From the NCBI RefSeq assembly GCF_001278845.1, contig NZ_CP012590.1:3534001-3598000 (forward strand): a stretch of DNA of 64,000 nt, written 5' to 3'. This document shows, piece by piece, positions 24,873-33,050 of the stretch. The translations under genes were made by a program, and so were the position numbers. The number at the start of each line of letters is the position of its first letter. Position 1 is the stretch's first letter. The notes beneath the pieces are model-generated. The model did no database searches and was not told the origin of the DNA. It saw only the letters and a list, made by a program, of their open reading frames with translations. Source of the stretch: Actinomyces sp. oral taxon 414. GTDB taxonomy: Bacteria; Actinomycetota; Actinomycetes; Actinomycetales; Actinomycetaceae.

Positions 24873-25741
24873 GATGCAACCTCCTGATGGCCGAGAATGG
24901 AGACGTAGAGATCTGACAGACTGGGAGCGGTCCATGTGAATGCTCCCGGGTCCGAACCGCGTGCGAGGAGGGAGATGACCTTCCTGTAGTCCTCAAGACC
25001 ATGGATCTGGAGCCATCCCCTGTTCGTGCGGGAGCAGGACAGGTCGGGCTCCTGGGCCACAATGTGTTCGACGGCCTCGGGGCGCTCCACGGTGAGTTGG
25101 TGCCCTCCATAGGCCGCGCTGAGTTCCTCCAAAGATCCCGCTCGGACGATCCGCCCGTCTCGGATGAAGGCGATATCAGTGATCATCTCGGCGATCGCGC
25201 GGACCTCATGCGCCGACAGAACGACCCAGTGGTCGCGCGCGTAGTCCTCGAGCACTGCGCTGACGAGGGTCCTCCCAATGGGGTCGAGCCCGGAGAAGGG
25301 CTCGTCGAGGAGGATGCAGTCGGGCTCATCGATGAGGGCGCAGGCGAGCTGAACGCGCTGCTGGTTCCCCTTGGAGAGCTCGCGCACTCGGTAGTCGGAG
25401 TAACGGTCGAGTTCGAAGGCCTCGGCCCATCGGCGAGCCGCATCATCACGTGCGCCGGAGAGCCGTGCGAAGAAGTCCAGATGCTCGGAGACGGTCATCG
25501 ACGGGTAGACGCCACGCTCCTCGGGCAGGTAGGAGACTCGGGTGCCCCGTGGAATCAACAGGCGCCCGTCCGTTGGGCGCAGAAGGCCGGCGAGCGTCGA
25601 CAGAAGCGTGGTTTTGCCGGCGCCGTTGCGCCCGAGGAGTGCGAGCGGACGGCCGCGCGCGATGCTCAGATTGATGTCGTCGAGGACGATGACGTCGCCG
25701 TAGCGGGTCTGGATTCCTTCGAGTGCGATGATCTCGTTCAT
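24869..25741 (-). CDS. ABC transporter ATPase of the peptide cluster
   Basis: A 290-residue nucleotide-binding subunit. Walker A is GRNGAGKTT, the signature motif is the slightly variant ELSKGNQQRV, and Walker B is CILLDEPFSGLDP, followed by the H-loop in VLSAHEV. The family is the single-domain exporter type (YydI/BcrA-like), which pairs with separate ABC-2 permeases. ATGA overlaps join it to the ThiF-like gene upstream and the permease downstream, showing one operon. Confidence 0.92.
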   Translation of the reverse strand: MNEIIALEGIQTRYGDVIVLDDINLSIARGRPLALLGRNGAGKTTLLSTLAGLLRPTDGRLLIPRGTRVSYLPEERGVYPSMTVSEHLDFFARLSGARDDAARRWAEAFELDRYSDYRVRELSKGNQQRVQLACALIDEPDCILLDEPFSGLDPIGRTLVSAVLEDYARDHWVVLSAHEVRAIAEMITDIAFIRDGRIVRAGSLEELSAAYGGHQLTVERPEAVEHIVAQEPDLSCSRTNRGWLQIHGLEDYRKVISLLARGSDPGAFTWTAPSLSDLYVSILGHQEVAS

Positions 25742-27147
25742 GCGGAGACCTCCTGACCGGGGTGCGCCGAGCGGATGAGCCGGCGGACGGCGTTCTCAAT
25801 GCCCTGGACCGCCGCGGCGAGCACGACGAAGATCATCGCCGCGAGGCAGGACATGATGACGAAGTCGACGACGGTTCGTGCCACAGCGATAATGAGGGGC
25901 AGATGGGTGACTCCGAGCAGCGCGGCGTTGAAGCGCAGCGTGATGGCGAAATTGAGCGCCGCGTAGACGATCGCGACGACCGCGACGATCGCGGAGCGGT
26001 TCGTCCGCGGTAGTGCCAAGGTGAGAAGGGCGCACAGTCCCCAGTACCCGAGCGTCATCGGCGCCGTCCACACCGGCAGGGTGATGAGGAACGGAAGTGC
26101 GCACATGACGATCGCCCACACGGGGATCATGAGCTCTCTCCACCAGCCGTCGTGGATCGAGTCCGGGTGAGCGCCGCAGACGGGGCAGTGGGCGACGAGG
26201 TCGAGCCTGCGGTGCTCGATTCTCCCGGTGGCGCCGTGGCGCACGGTCATGCGGCCGTTCTCCACGGGCATCCTGCCGGTCAGGGATCGGAGGATCTCAT
26301 CGGCGACGAGCGCCGCCGTGAACTCCGTGACGGAGGAGCTCGTTCCCCCTCTGCCGGCGAGGATCCGGGTGTCCTGAGCGGGTGCGTCGTAGCAGTTCAA
26401 ACAGGGGGTCAGGCCCGGAACGTAGGTGGGGCCGACGATCGCGTCGAGTTGGACGAACCCGCCCGTTGTGTACGGCACATGCGCCTCGACGCACGCCGTG
26501 TTGATCCACTGGGTGACGTCGCTCGGGGTGTCGAGCGCCTTGATGACCCCGTTGGGCCGGCACTCGCGGATGAGAATGCGCAACTGGTCGGTGCTCGTGA
26601 GACGACGGCGCACGGCCGTGACCCTCAGGTCGGCGCGCAACTGCGCGAGGTGATCGGCGAGCGCCTCGACCTTCGGCCTGCCGATGTCGTCGTGCGTGTA
26701 CAGGAGCTGCCGGTTGAGGTTGGACTCCTCGACGACGTCGTCATCGAGGATGACAAGGCCTCCGATGCCATGCGCTGCGAGGATCCACGCGACGTGGGAG
26801 CCGATCGCACCCGCCCCGAGAACGAGGACGGTGGAGCGGGCGAGCGTCACGAGCTGGGACTCGTTGCCCGACAGGGACAGTAGTCCGCGTGTGCGGGAGA
26901 GCAGCCCCTCGTCATGGGGGTCGTAGTCGATGAGGACGTGGTTGTCGAGGAGGACCCGTGTCGTGTGGTTGCCGATCTCGCCCACTACCGTCTTCATCGT
27001 CACCGGCATTCCGTGCAGGATGGCACTGCGGCACTGCGTCGCGGTGTCGGGAAGATGCAGGATCTGCGAGGAGCCCAGGAGAATTCCCGATTCATCGCCT
27101 CGTTCGATCAGGGGCTGAAAGGGGTTGAAGTAGTAAAGTTCAGGCAT
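25738..27147 (-). CDS. ThiF/E1-like adenylating enzyme with C-terminal membrane domain
   Basis: A 469-residue protein. Residues 1-100 form a leader-binding-like domain as in MccB-type RiPP enzymes (by analogy). Residues 101-330 are a ThiF/E1 fold: GAGAIG (111-116), DDDVVEESNLNRQLLY with the ATP-contacting arginine (Arg146), and two zinc pairs, CLNC (249/252) and CPVC (321/324). From about 339 there are four to five membrane helices (ELMIPVWAIVMCALPFLITL onward), which free ThiF proteins lack. The expected reaction is adenylation of a carboxyl group, probably a peptide C-terminus, at the membrane. It overlaps the M50 gene by eight bases and the ATPase gene by ATGA. Confidence 0.8.
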   Translation of the reverse strand: MPELYYFNPFQPLIERGDESGILLGSSQILHLPDTATQCRSAILHGMPVTMKTVVGEIGNHTTRVLLDNHVLIDYDPHDEGLLSRTRGLLSLSGNESQLVTLARSTVLVLGAGAIGSHVAWILAAHGIGGLVILDDDVVEESNLNRQLLYTHDDIGRPKVEALADHLAQLRADLRVTAVRRRLTSTDQLRILIRECRPNGVIKALDTPSDVTQWINTACVEAHVPYTTGGFVQLDAIVGPTYVPGLTPCLNCYDAPAQDTRILAGRGGTSSSVTEFTAALVADEILRSLTGRMPVENGRMTVRHGATGRIEHRRLDLVAHCPVCGAHPDSIHDGWWRELMIPVWAIVMCALPFLITLPVWTAPMTLGYWGLCALLTLALPRTNRSAIVAVVAIVYAALNFAITLRFNAALLGVTHLPLIIAVARTVVDFVIMSCLAAMIFVVLAAAVQGIENAVRRLIRSAHPGQEVSA

Positions 27148-28276
27148 GGCGGGACGCCCTTCTAATGCGCAGTACGAGTTGGGTCAGGAGCATTACCGCC
27201 GAACCGGTCGCCATGAGTATCGTCATGATCCGCCCGAGAGTCTCCAACGGAATCCCGGTCCATCCGGGCAGGGCGAAGGAGGCGGCGGTGATGATGAGGC
27301 ACGGGACCAGCAGGATCGTCACGGCCGCGAAGAATCCTGCGAGGATGCGCTGCACGGCGCTGGGACTGCCGGGCACCGGGCGGTTCGTGAGAACCGGCAG
27401 ACCCAGGTTTATCAGGTCTTCGACCCCGACGAGTTCGCAGAACACCCGGTACCCGTCGAGCCTGATGATCGGGATCAGGTTAGCCAGGACCATGGCGACG
27501 TCGACGCAGGAGGCGAGCAGGGCGAATCCGTGCAACCACTCCGGCGCGTCGGGGGCGCCGACGAGCACAAGAAGGAAGACGAGCAGCAGAACGGCCTGGA
27601 TGCACAGGCCCGCGCACCATGCCTGGATCCTGCCGAGCTTCGTACGGATCATCGAGATGCCCGTGGCGTCGACGTAGAACGCGGGGATGAGGAACATGAG
27701 GAAGAACCCCGTCTCGAATACGTGCTCGCCGCGGGCCTGGATCGTTACCGCATGACTTGATTCGTGGAAGAATCCGATGATGACGATGGCGAGCAGGTAG
27801 GTCAGGAGCGAGGATCCGGACAGGTAGTCCTGGTTGAGCAGGGACGTGATGACCTGCGGGGTGTGGTGAAAGATGAGCCAGGCGCACAGCGCGGTCGAGA
27901 CGATGCCGGCGATGCTGATGGCGTCGGCGAGCACCCGCAGCGTCCGGGGGTGGCGCACGGCGCCGGACAGCGGGATCGTCACGATCCGGAAGGACCAGGG
28001 CCGCTGCCGCGCCGTGCGCTCGTCGTTGCCGCGCAGAACGCCGAGGTCCCGCAGGAGGACGACGATCTTCTCGACATCGCGCCCGGAGAAGTCCTCTTGA
28101 ACTGCGCTCTTGAGGTCGTCGATGTGACAAGGGACGGAGCAGCGCTCGACGAGGCGGGTCTCCTTCGCGCCCAGGATGAGCGTCCGACGGGTTCTGCGGC
28201 ACCGGACGACGCTCTGCTCTCCGTGCGGTGCGATGGTGATCTGCTCAGGCCTGAGAACGCAGCTTGCGGAGGGCAA
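27140..28276 (-). CDS. M50-type membrane metallopeptidase with PqqD-like leader-recognition domain
   Basis: A 378-residue protein. Residues about 30-83 (RTLILGAKETRLVERC to VLLRDLGVLRGND) read as a PqqD-like winged-helix domain that binds RiPP leaders. A polytopic M50/site-2-protease domain follows with zinc motif HESSH (171-175) and third ligand Asp274 in NLIPIIRLDGY. This matches the YydH/peptide zinc metalloprotease type found next to YydIJ-like ABC transporters. It should cleave the precursor in or at the membrane. A TTG start is assumed because the frame overlaps the small membrane gene by 32 bases; the true start could lie slightly downstream. Confidence 0.82.
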   Translation of the reverse strand: MPSASCVLRPEQITIAPHGEQSVVRCRRTRRTLILGAKETRLVERCSVPCHIDDLKSAVQEDFSGRDVEKIVVLLRDLGVLRGNDERTARQRPWSFRIVTIPLSGAVRHPRTLRVLADAISIAGIVSTALCAWLIFHHTPQVITSLLNQDYLSGSSLLTYLLAIVIIGFFHESSHAVTIQARGEHVFETGFFLMFLIPAFYVDATGISMIRTKLGRIQAWCAGLCIQAVLLLVFLLVLVGAPDAPEWLHGFALLASCVDVAMVLANLIPIIRLDGYRVFCELVGVEDLINLGLPVLTNRPVPGSPSAVQRILAGFFAAVTILLVPCLIITAASFALPGWTGIPLETLGRIMTILMATGSAVMLLTQLVLRIRRASRHA

Positions 28277-28457
28277 GGAGGATCACCTCGATAAGAAGTG
28301 CGGCTGCGAGCACCCAGCGGACGGTGCCCCAGATCGAGTTGGGCAGGAAGGCGTAGCTCGAGGACGTCACGATGACCCAGATGAGGAAGGGTCGCAGGGA
28401 GGGCGTGCGGGAGAACATCGTGCGGCGCCCGAAGGCCGGTGCCGGTTCGGGGTTCAT
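28245..28457 (-). CDS. Small two-helix membrane protein of the peptide cluster
   Basis: A 70-residue protein beginning NPEPAPAFGRRTMFSRTPSL, with two hydrophobic segments (PFLIWVIVTSSSYAFL and WVLAAALLIEVILLAL) and a basic RKLRSQA tail. The ATG at 28457..28455 has AAGGAG five bases upstream, which decides against the in-frame start five codons earlier. It overlaps the M50 gene. It may be an immunity protein or maturation partner; no family is recognised. Confidence 0.65.
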   Translation of the reverse strand: MNPEPAPAFGRRTMFSRTPSLRPFLIWVIVTSSSYAFLPNSIWGTVRWVLAAALLIEVILLALRKLRSQA

Positions 28458-28531
28458 AACAGCTCCTTTCAAATGCGGTGGGCGGGCGCCGCGGGGGCGG
28501 GGCGTCCCCGCCCCCGCGACTGGAGTGTGAA

Positions 28532-28642
28532 TCAGCAGAAGAACAGCCCGCCGACGCTGATGCCGAGGGACAAGCCGGTGAGGATGTCGTCGACCGCGTC
28601 GCAGGCGACGTCATCGTCAACGACCGAGATGGAGTAGGACAT
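28532..28642 (-). CDS. Predicted precursor peptide B of the cluster (36 residues)
   Basis: This gene is too short for most gene finders but well supported. The ATG at 28642..28640 follows GGGAGGTGATCCTC, an unusually extensive match to the anti-Shine-Dalgarno sequence. The product starts SYSISVVDDDVACDAV after the Met and ends LTGLSLGISVGGLFFC. The acidic N-terminal half (VVDDDVACDAVDDI) and hydrophobic, Gly-rich C-terminal half resemble a leader/core division. Cys14 and C-terminal Cys36 are the only cysteines. It is exactly as long as the neighbouring peptide A, ends with a Gly-Gly motif close to the C-terminus like that peptide, and lies upstream of the M50/ThiF genes. Confidence 0.7.
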   Translation of the reverse strand: MSYSISVVDDDVACDAVDDILTGLSLGISVGGLFFC

Positions 28643-28698
28643 GAGGATCACCTCCCTTCATCTGCTCGGAAAACAGGATGCGACTTGGAGTCAGGGCG

Positions 28699-28809
28699 TC
28701 AGTCGCAGGCCAGACCGACGAGCACCACTCCGCCGACGGCACCGGCAACGGTCCAGCCGGAGGCGGCGGCCTCCTCGGTCTGCAGGGAGGTGATCTCGAA
28801 CGTGTTCAT
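28699..28809 (-). CDS. Predicted precursor peptide A of the cluster (36 residues)
   Basis: The first small gene after the two-component genes. The ATG at 28809..28807 follows AGGAG with a six-base spacer. The product begins NTFEITSLQTEEAAASG after the Met and ends GAVGGVVLVGLACD, with one cysteine, Cys35, next to the last residue. The N-terminal half is Glu/Thr-rich like RiPP leaders and the C-terminal half is small and hydrophobic. It has the same length as peptide B, which makes a two-peptide product plausible. It resembles no bacteriocin class I can name; the C-terminal Asp or Cys could be the target of the ThiF-type enzyme (inference). Confidence 0.7.
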   Translation of the reverse strand: MNTFEITSLQTEEAAASGWTVAGAVGGVVLVGLACD

Positions 28810-28910
28810 GATTGACTCCTGTCATGCTGTGCGTGAATGAGCACGGTGGGCTCCTGCGCCCTTCCGATGTCTCGATTCTCCGCCGCCGGACGGAAGCGTC
28901 ACGATTGATC

Positions 28911-28941
28911 CGGTCATGACCTCGGCATGACTTCGGTCATG
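28911..28941 (-). promoter_or_regulatory. Three phased CATGACCG-like repeats upstream of the peptide genes
   Basis: CGGTCATGACC (28911), CGGCATGACTT (28923) and CGGTCATGGG (28934) recur every 11-12 bases, one helical turn, in the gap between the response-regulator stop and peptide A. They are likely binding sites for the adjacent LuxR-type regulator or part of an activator-dependent promoter. No strong -35/-10 pair is visible. Confidence 0.5.
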
Positions 28942-28964
28942 GGTCGGCCGATGGTGTTGAGCAG

Positions 28965-29579
28965 TCAGATCCAGCCGTTGTCCTGGGCGATTCTCACAGC
29001 CTCCGCGCGATTGTGCACGCCCAGTTTTTGGATCGCGTGGGACAGGTGGTTCTTCACCGTGCCGGTCGACAGGAGGAGCTGCTTGGCGGCCGCCGTCGTG
29101 TCCGCCCCGTCGCGCACGCGGCGCAGGACCCGCCGCTCCGCCTCGGTGAGGGGATTCGGGCCGACGAGGGCGGCTGAGGCGGCCAGGTCCGCGCCGACGA
29201 CCCGTCCGCCGTCGGCGACCGTCCGGATCGCCTGGAGGAGGTCGCGGGCGTGGACGTCCTTGCCGAGGAAACCGGCGACTCGGGCGTCGAGCGCCGCCCG
29301 CACGACGCCCGGAGCGGTGACAACCGTCAGCATGATGATGCGCGCGGCGGCGGCCCGGGGAATGCGCGCGAGCGCGCGAACGGTGTCGAGGCCGCTCATT
29401 CCGGGCATGTCAACGTCGACCAGGATGACGTCGACCGGCTGCGCGCGCACGAGGCGGAGCAGCTCGGGGCCGGAGGAGAGCACGCCGACCACCTCGATGC
29501 CCGGATCCGCGGCGAGGAGGATCTTGAGCGTCTCGGTGAACAGGATCTGATCGTCGACGACGGCGACGCGGATGGTCAT
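28965..29579 (-). CDS. NarL/LuxR-type response regulator
   Basis: A 204-residue two-component regulator. The receiver domain has the acidic pair DD (9-10), the phosphoacceptor Asp55 in VILVDVDMPGMSG, and a lysine in GFLGKDVHARDLL. The C-terminal LuxR HTH (PLTEAERRVLRRV to TGTVKNHLSHAIQKLGV) binds DNA. The ATG overlaps the kinase stop (ATGA). Immediate adjacency to the peptide cluster on the same strand suggests it controls peptide production or immunity. A much longer open frame on this strand reaching 31898 is an artefact through serC. Confidence 0.92.
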   Translation of the reverse strand: MTIRVAVVDDQILFTETLKILLAADPGIEVVGVLSSGPELLRLVRAQPVDVILVDVDMPGMSGLDTVRALARIPRAAAARIIMLTVVTAPGVVRAALDARVAGFLGKDVHARDLLQAIRTVADGGRVVGADLAASAALVGPNPLTEAERRVLRRVRDGADTTAAAKQLLLSTGTVKNHLSHAIQKLGVHNRAEAVRIAQDNGWI

Positions 29580-30625
29580 GCCGGGCTCTCCGTCCGGCCT
29601 CCGCCGCCGACGACGGCGGGTTCGATGTCCGGGGGAGGCGCCGTCGTGATCGTCACGGTCGTGCCTGAACTCGAGGAGTCCATGCGCATGGAGCCTCCCT
29701 GCCCCTCGATCGAGCGGCGCAGCATGGCCAGGCCGTGGTCGGCGCGCAGGCGCGACGGACTGAAGCCCCTCCCGTCGTCCGTGATCGTCAGACGGGCGGG
29801 GCCGGCGTCGTCCGCAGGCATCGCCGACACCGTGATCGTGGTGGCGCGGGAGTGCCGTACGGCATTCGTGCCGAGCTCGCGCAGCGCCTGGGCGAGGACC
29901 GCTTCGGTGGGGGCGGGCAGGGCGCCCGGTCCGGGTACGTCGGCGCGGACCTCGATGCTGGCGAGGGCGGCCAGGGTGCGCAGGACCTCGACCTCCACGG
30001 CCATGGAGGAGGAGACGTTGCCGCGGATAATGGTTCGCAGGTCCGTGTACGCCCGCGAGACGAGATCCTGGGCACGGGCGAGCAGCGCCGCGGCGTCGTC
30101 GTGCCCGCCCAGGGCCGGGTGGTCCTCCAGCATGCCGAGTGTCAGGCGCAGGGCGGAGAGCTCCTGGCCGATCGAATCGTGGAGGGCGCGGGTCATGCGC
30201 CGGCGCTCGCGGTCTTCGGCGACGACGGCGGTGCGGGCGGCCCTGTCCGCGGCGCGGTTGTCCAGGTCCGTGAGAATTCGGACCCACGTCGTGGCGAGAA
30301 CCGCGGTCGCCATGACGATGAGGCTCTTGACCGGGGAACCGGGCGTGATGAGCGCGAGGGCCAGGACGAGCGCGATGACCTCGACGGCGGCCACCCGCCA
30401 CTGGGGCACGGCGAGGACAACGGCGACGGCGGCGACGACGCAGGGGAAAGCGCCGTCGAGGAACCCGAGGTAGCCGAGGACGGGGTAGGTGACGGCGAGC
30501 GCCTGGCTGGTGATGAGGGCCTCGGTTGCGCGCCCGTCGGAGGAGCGGCGCCGCAGCGCGAACGCAATGAAGACCACGGGCAGAAGGCAGGCGACGTCCA
30601 GTACGCTCATCAGCCATGGAGGCAT
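29576..30625 (-). CDS. HisKA_3-type sensor histidine kinase
   Basis: A 349-residue membrane kinase. About five N-terminal helices (SVLDVACLLPVVFIAFAL to SLIVMATAVLATTW) form a sensor with little extracytoplasmic sequence. The phosphoacceptor is His149 in ALHDSIGQELSALRL. The ATPase domain has RELGTNAVRHS (N box) and DDGRGF. ATG 30625 was chosen because GAGGAGG lies upstream; the in-frame ATG 13 codons earlier has none. It is paired with the response regulator and divergent from serC. Confidence 0.9.
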   Translation of the reverse strand: MPPWLMSVLDVACLLPVVFIAFALRRRSSDGRATEALITSQALAVTYPVLGYLGFLDGAFPCVVAAVAVVLAVPQWRVAAVEVIALVLALALITPGSPVKSLIVMATAVLATTWVRILTDLDNRAADRAARTAVVAEDRERRRMTRALHDSIGQELSALRLTLGMLEDHPALGGHDDAAALLARAQDLVSRAYTDLRTIIRGNVSSSMAVEVEVLRTLAALASIEVRADVPGPGALPAPTEAVLAQALRELGTNAVRHSRATTITVSAMPADDAGPARLTITDDGRGFSPSRLRADHGLAMLRRSIEGQGGSMRMDSSSSGTTVTITTAPPPDIEPAVVGGGGRTESPA

Positions 30626-30767
30626 GGACCCTCCTCGTGAACTTGGCGTCGACCCCTGCTCCACTGGATCCTATCGTGAGAGTGATGCCGTGCACACTCG
30701 CTCCGCTCCCATCCGCGCCCGCGAGACATCCCGGCCGGACCGCCCTCGCCCGGTTATCGTGTCCCCC

Positions 30768-31850
30768 ATGCGCGTGCATAATTTCTCCGCTGGCCCCGCC
30801 CAGCTGCCTCTGCCCGTCCTCGAGCGGGCCGCCGCCGAACTCACCGACTGGCGCGGCTCGGGCATGAGCGTCCTGGAGGTCTCCCACCGCGGGGCGGACT
30901 TCATCGAGTGCGCGGCCGACGCCGAGGCCGCCCTGCGCTGCGTCGCCGGCGTTCCGGACGACTACCGCGTCCTCTTCCTCGCCGGCGGCGCCACCGGGCA
31001 GTTCTCCGCCATCCCCGCCAACCTCACCGACCGCGGGGACGCCGTCGCCTTCCTCAACACCGGCCAGTGGTCCGCCAAGGCCATTAAGGAGGCCCGCCGC
31101 GCCGGCGCCGTCGTCGAGGTCATCGCCGACGAGGCCGCCTCCTCCTACACCACCACCCCCGACCCCGGCTCCTTCACGGTGCCCGACGGCGCCCGCTACC
31201 TCCACTACACCCCCAACGAGACCATCGGCGGCGTCGAATTCCCCTACATCCCCGACGCCGGAGACGTCCCCCTCGTGGCCGACCTCTCCTCCGCCTACCT
31301 CTCGCGCCCCCTGGACGTGTCCCGCTTCGGCGTCATCTACGGCGGCGCCCAGAAGAACCTGGGTCCGGCAGGCCTGGCCGTGGTCATTGTGCGCGAGGAC
31401 CTGCTGGGCCGCCCCCGCGCCGACGTGCCCGCCATCTGGGACTGGACGGTCATGGCGGCTAAGGACTCCATGCTCAACACCCCGCCGACCTTCTCCATCT
31501 ACCTGCTGGGCCTCATCCTGCACTGGATCGAGGACACCGGCGGCCTGGCCGCCATGGGTGAGCGCAACGCCGCCAAGGCCGAGCGCCTCTACGAGGCCAT
31601 TGACGCCTCCGACTTCTACGCCAACCCCGTCGAGGTCCGCTCGCGCTCCCGGATGAACATCCCCTTCACCCTGGCCGACCCCGCCCTCGACGCCGACTTC
31701 CTCGCCGAGGCCGAGGCCGCGGGCCTGACCAACCTCAAGGGCCACCGCAGCGTGGGGGGCATGCGCGCCTCCCTCTACAACGCGATGGACATGGACGGCG
31801 TCGCCGCCCTCATCGACTACATGACCGAGTTCGAGCGCACGAAGGCCTGA
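30768..31850 (+). CDS. serC: Phosphoserine aminotransferase
   Basis: A 360-residue class V PLP aminotransferase converting 3-phosphohydroxypyruvate and glutamate to phosphoserine. The N-terminus NFSAGPAQLPLPVLERA is diagnostic; SGMSVLEVSHRG follows, and the PLP lysine is Lys196 in YGGAQKNLGPAG. Length and C-terminus (GHRSVGGMRASLYNAM) are normal. It is followed 13 bases later by serA, forming a serine biosynthesis operon. Divergent from the sensor kinase gene. Confidence 0.96.
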   Translation: MRVHNFSAGPAQLPLPVLERAAAELTDWRGSGMSVLEVSHRGADFIECAADAEAALRCVAGVPDDYRVLFLAGGATGQFSAIPANLTDRGDAVAFLNTGQWSAKAIKEARRAGAVVEVIADEAASSYTTTPDPGSFTVPDGARYLHYTPNETIGGVEFPYIPDAGDVPLVADLSSAYLSRPLDVSRFGVIYGGAQKNLGPAGLAVVIVREDLLGRPRADVPAIWDWTVMAAKDSMLNTPPTFSIYLLGLILHWIEDTGGLAAMGERNAAKAERLYEAIDASDFYANPVEVRSRSRMNIPFTLADPALDADFLAEAEAAGLTNLKGHRSVGGMRASLYNAMDMDGVAALIDYMTEFERTKA

Positions 31851-31863
31851 GAGGCGACCCGAC

Positions 31864-33048
31864 ATGACCCCCAAGCAGTTCCGCATCCAGACCCTCAACG
31901 CGATCGACGCCGCCGGCCTGGCCCGCTTCCCCGACGACCGCTACGAGGTCGGCGCCGGCGTGCAGGACCCGCACGCCCTCCTCCTGCGCTCCGCCAATCT
32001 CCACGACACCCCCATCCCCGAGTCCGTCCTGGCCGTCGCCCGCGCCGGCGCCGGCACCAACAACATCCCCGTGGCGGCCCTGACCGAGCGGGGCGTGCCG
32101 GTGTTCAACACCCCGGGCGCCAACGCCAACGCCGTCAAGGAGCTGGTCCTGGCGGGCCTGTTCATCGCCTCGCGCAACCTCATCCCGGCCGCCCGCTTCG
32201 CCCACACCCTCCAGGGCGACGACGCCGCCATCGCCGCCGCCGTCGAGGCCGGCAAGAAGCGCTTCGTCGGCTTCGAGCTGCCGGGGCGCACGCTGGGGAT
32301 CATCGGCCTGGGCGCCATCGGCGTGCAGGTGGCCAACGCCGCCCTGGGCCTGGGGCTGCGCGTCGTCGGCTACGACCCGGCGATCAGCGTGGAGCACGCC
32401 TGGCTGCTGTCCAGCGAGGTCGAGCGGGCCCAGAGCATCGACGAGGTCTTCAAGCGCGCGGACATCCTCACCGTCCACGTCCCCCTCATCCCCTCCACCG
32501 AGGGCCTGGTCTCCACTCAGAAGATCGCCATGATGAAGCCGACGGCGGTCATCCTGGACTTCGCCCGCGCCGAGATCGTCGACACCGAGGCCGTTGTGAC
32601 CGCCCTGGACGAGGACCGCCTGACCGGCTACGTCTGCGACTTCCCCTCGACCCTGGTCCACAAGCACCCCAAGTGCATCTCCCTGCCGCACCTGGGCGCC
32701 TCCACCAGGGAGGCCGAGCGCAACTGCGCAGTCATGGCGGCCGACGAGCTGCGCGGCTTCCTCGAGGACGGCCAGGTGCACAACTCGGTCAACTTCCCCG
32801 AGGCGGTCATGACCCGCGAGCCGGGCACGCACCGCCTGATCATCGTCAACCGCAATGTGCCGAACATGGTCGGCCAGGTCTCCACGATCGTGGCCCGGGC
32901 GGGGCAGAACATTGAGAATCTGCTCAACCGCTCCCGCGGGGAGCTGGCCGTCACGCTCGTCGACGTCGCCGGCGGGCTCGACGCCGAGATCCTGGGGCAG
33001 TTGCGCGCCATCGACGGCGTGCTGTCCGCCCGCGCCGTCCCGGCCTGA
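31864..33048 (+). CDS. serA: D-3-phosphoglycerate dehydrogenase
   Basis: A 394-residue NAD-dependent dehydrogenase for the first step of serine synthesis. The dinucleotide motif is GLGAIGVQVANAALGLGLRV, and the catalytic histidine is in SLPHLGASTREAE. The C-terminal part (about 320-394, HRLIIVNRNVPNMVGQVSTI) is an ACT domain for serine feedback. It is the short ACT-only form. The stop is followed at once by sequence homologous to the middle of a beta-galactosidase, the join of a deletion. Confidence 0.94.
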   Translation: MTPKQFRIQTLNAIDAAGLARFPDDRYEVGAGVQDPHALLLRSANLHDTPIPESVLAVARAGAGTNNIPVAALTERGVPVFNTPGANANAVKELVLAGLFIASRNLIPAARFAHTLQGDDAAIAAAVEAGKKRFVGFELPGRTLGIIGLGAIGVQVANAALGLGLRVVGYDPAISVEHAWLLSSEVERAQSIDEVFKRADILTVHVPLIPSTEGLVSTQKIAMMKPTAVILDFARAEIVDTEAVVTALDEDRLTGYVCDFPSTLVHKHPKCISLPHLGASTREAERNCAVMAADELRGFLEDGQVHNSVNFPEAVMTREPGTHRLIIVNRNVPNMVGQVSTIVARAGQNIENLLNRSRGELAVTLVDVAGGLDAEILGQLRAIDGVLSARAVPA

Positions 33049-33050
33049 GC

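Noticed and set aside
25738..27147. ThiF-like protein as MoeB/ThiF cofactor enzyme
   Set aside because: It has C-terminal membrane helices, lies inside a peptide protease/ABC operon with stop-start overlaps, and there are no thi or moa genes nearby.
28965..31898. 977-codon minus-strand frame spanning serC to the response regulator
   Set aside because: Only the last 204 codons have protein sense (response regulator); the rest is antisense to serC and out of frame with the kinase gene.
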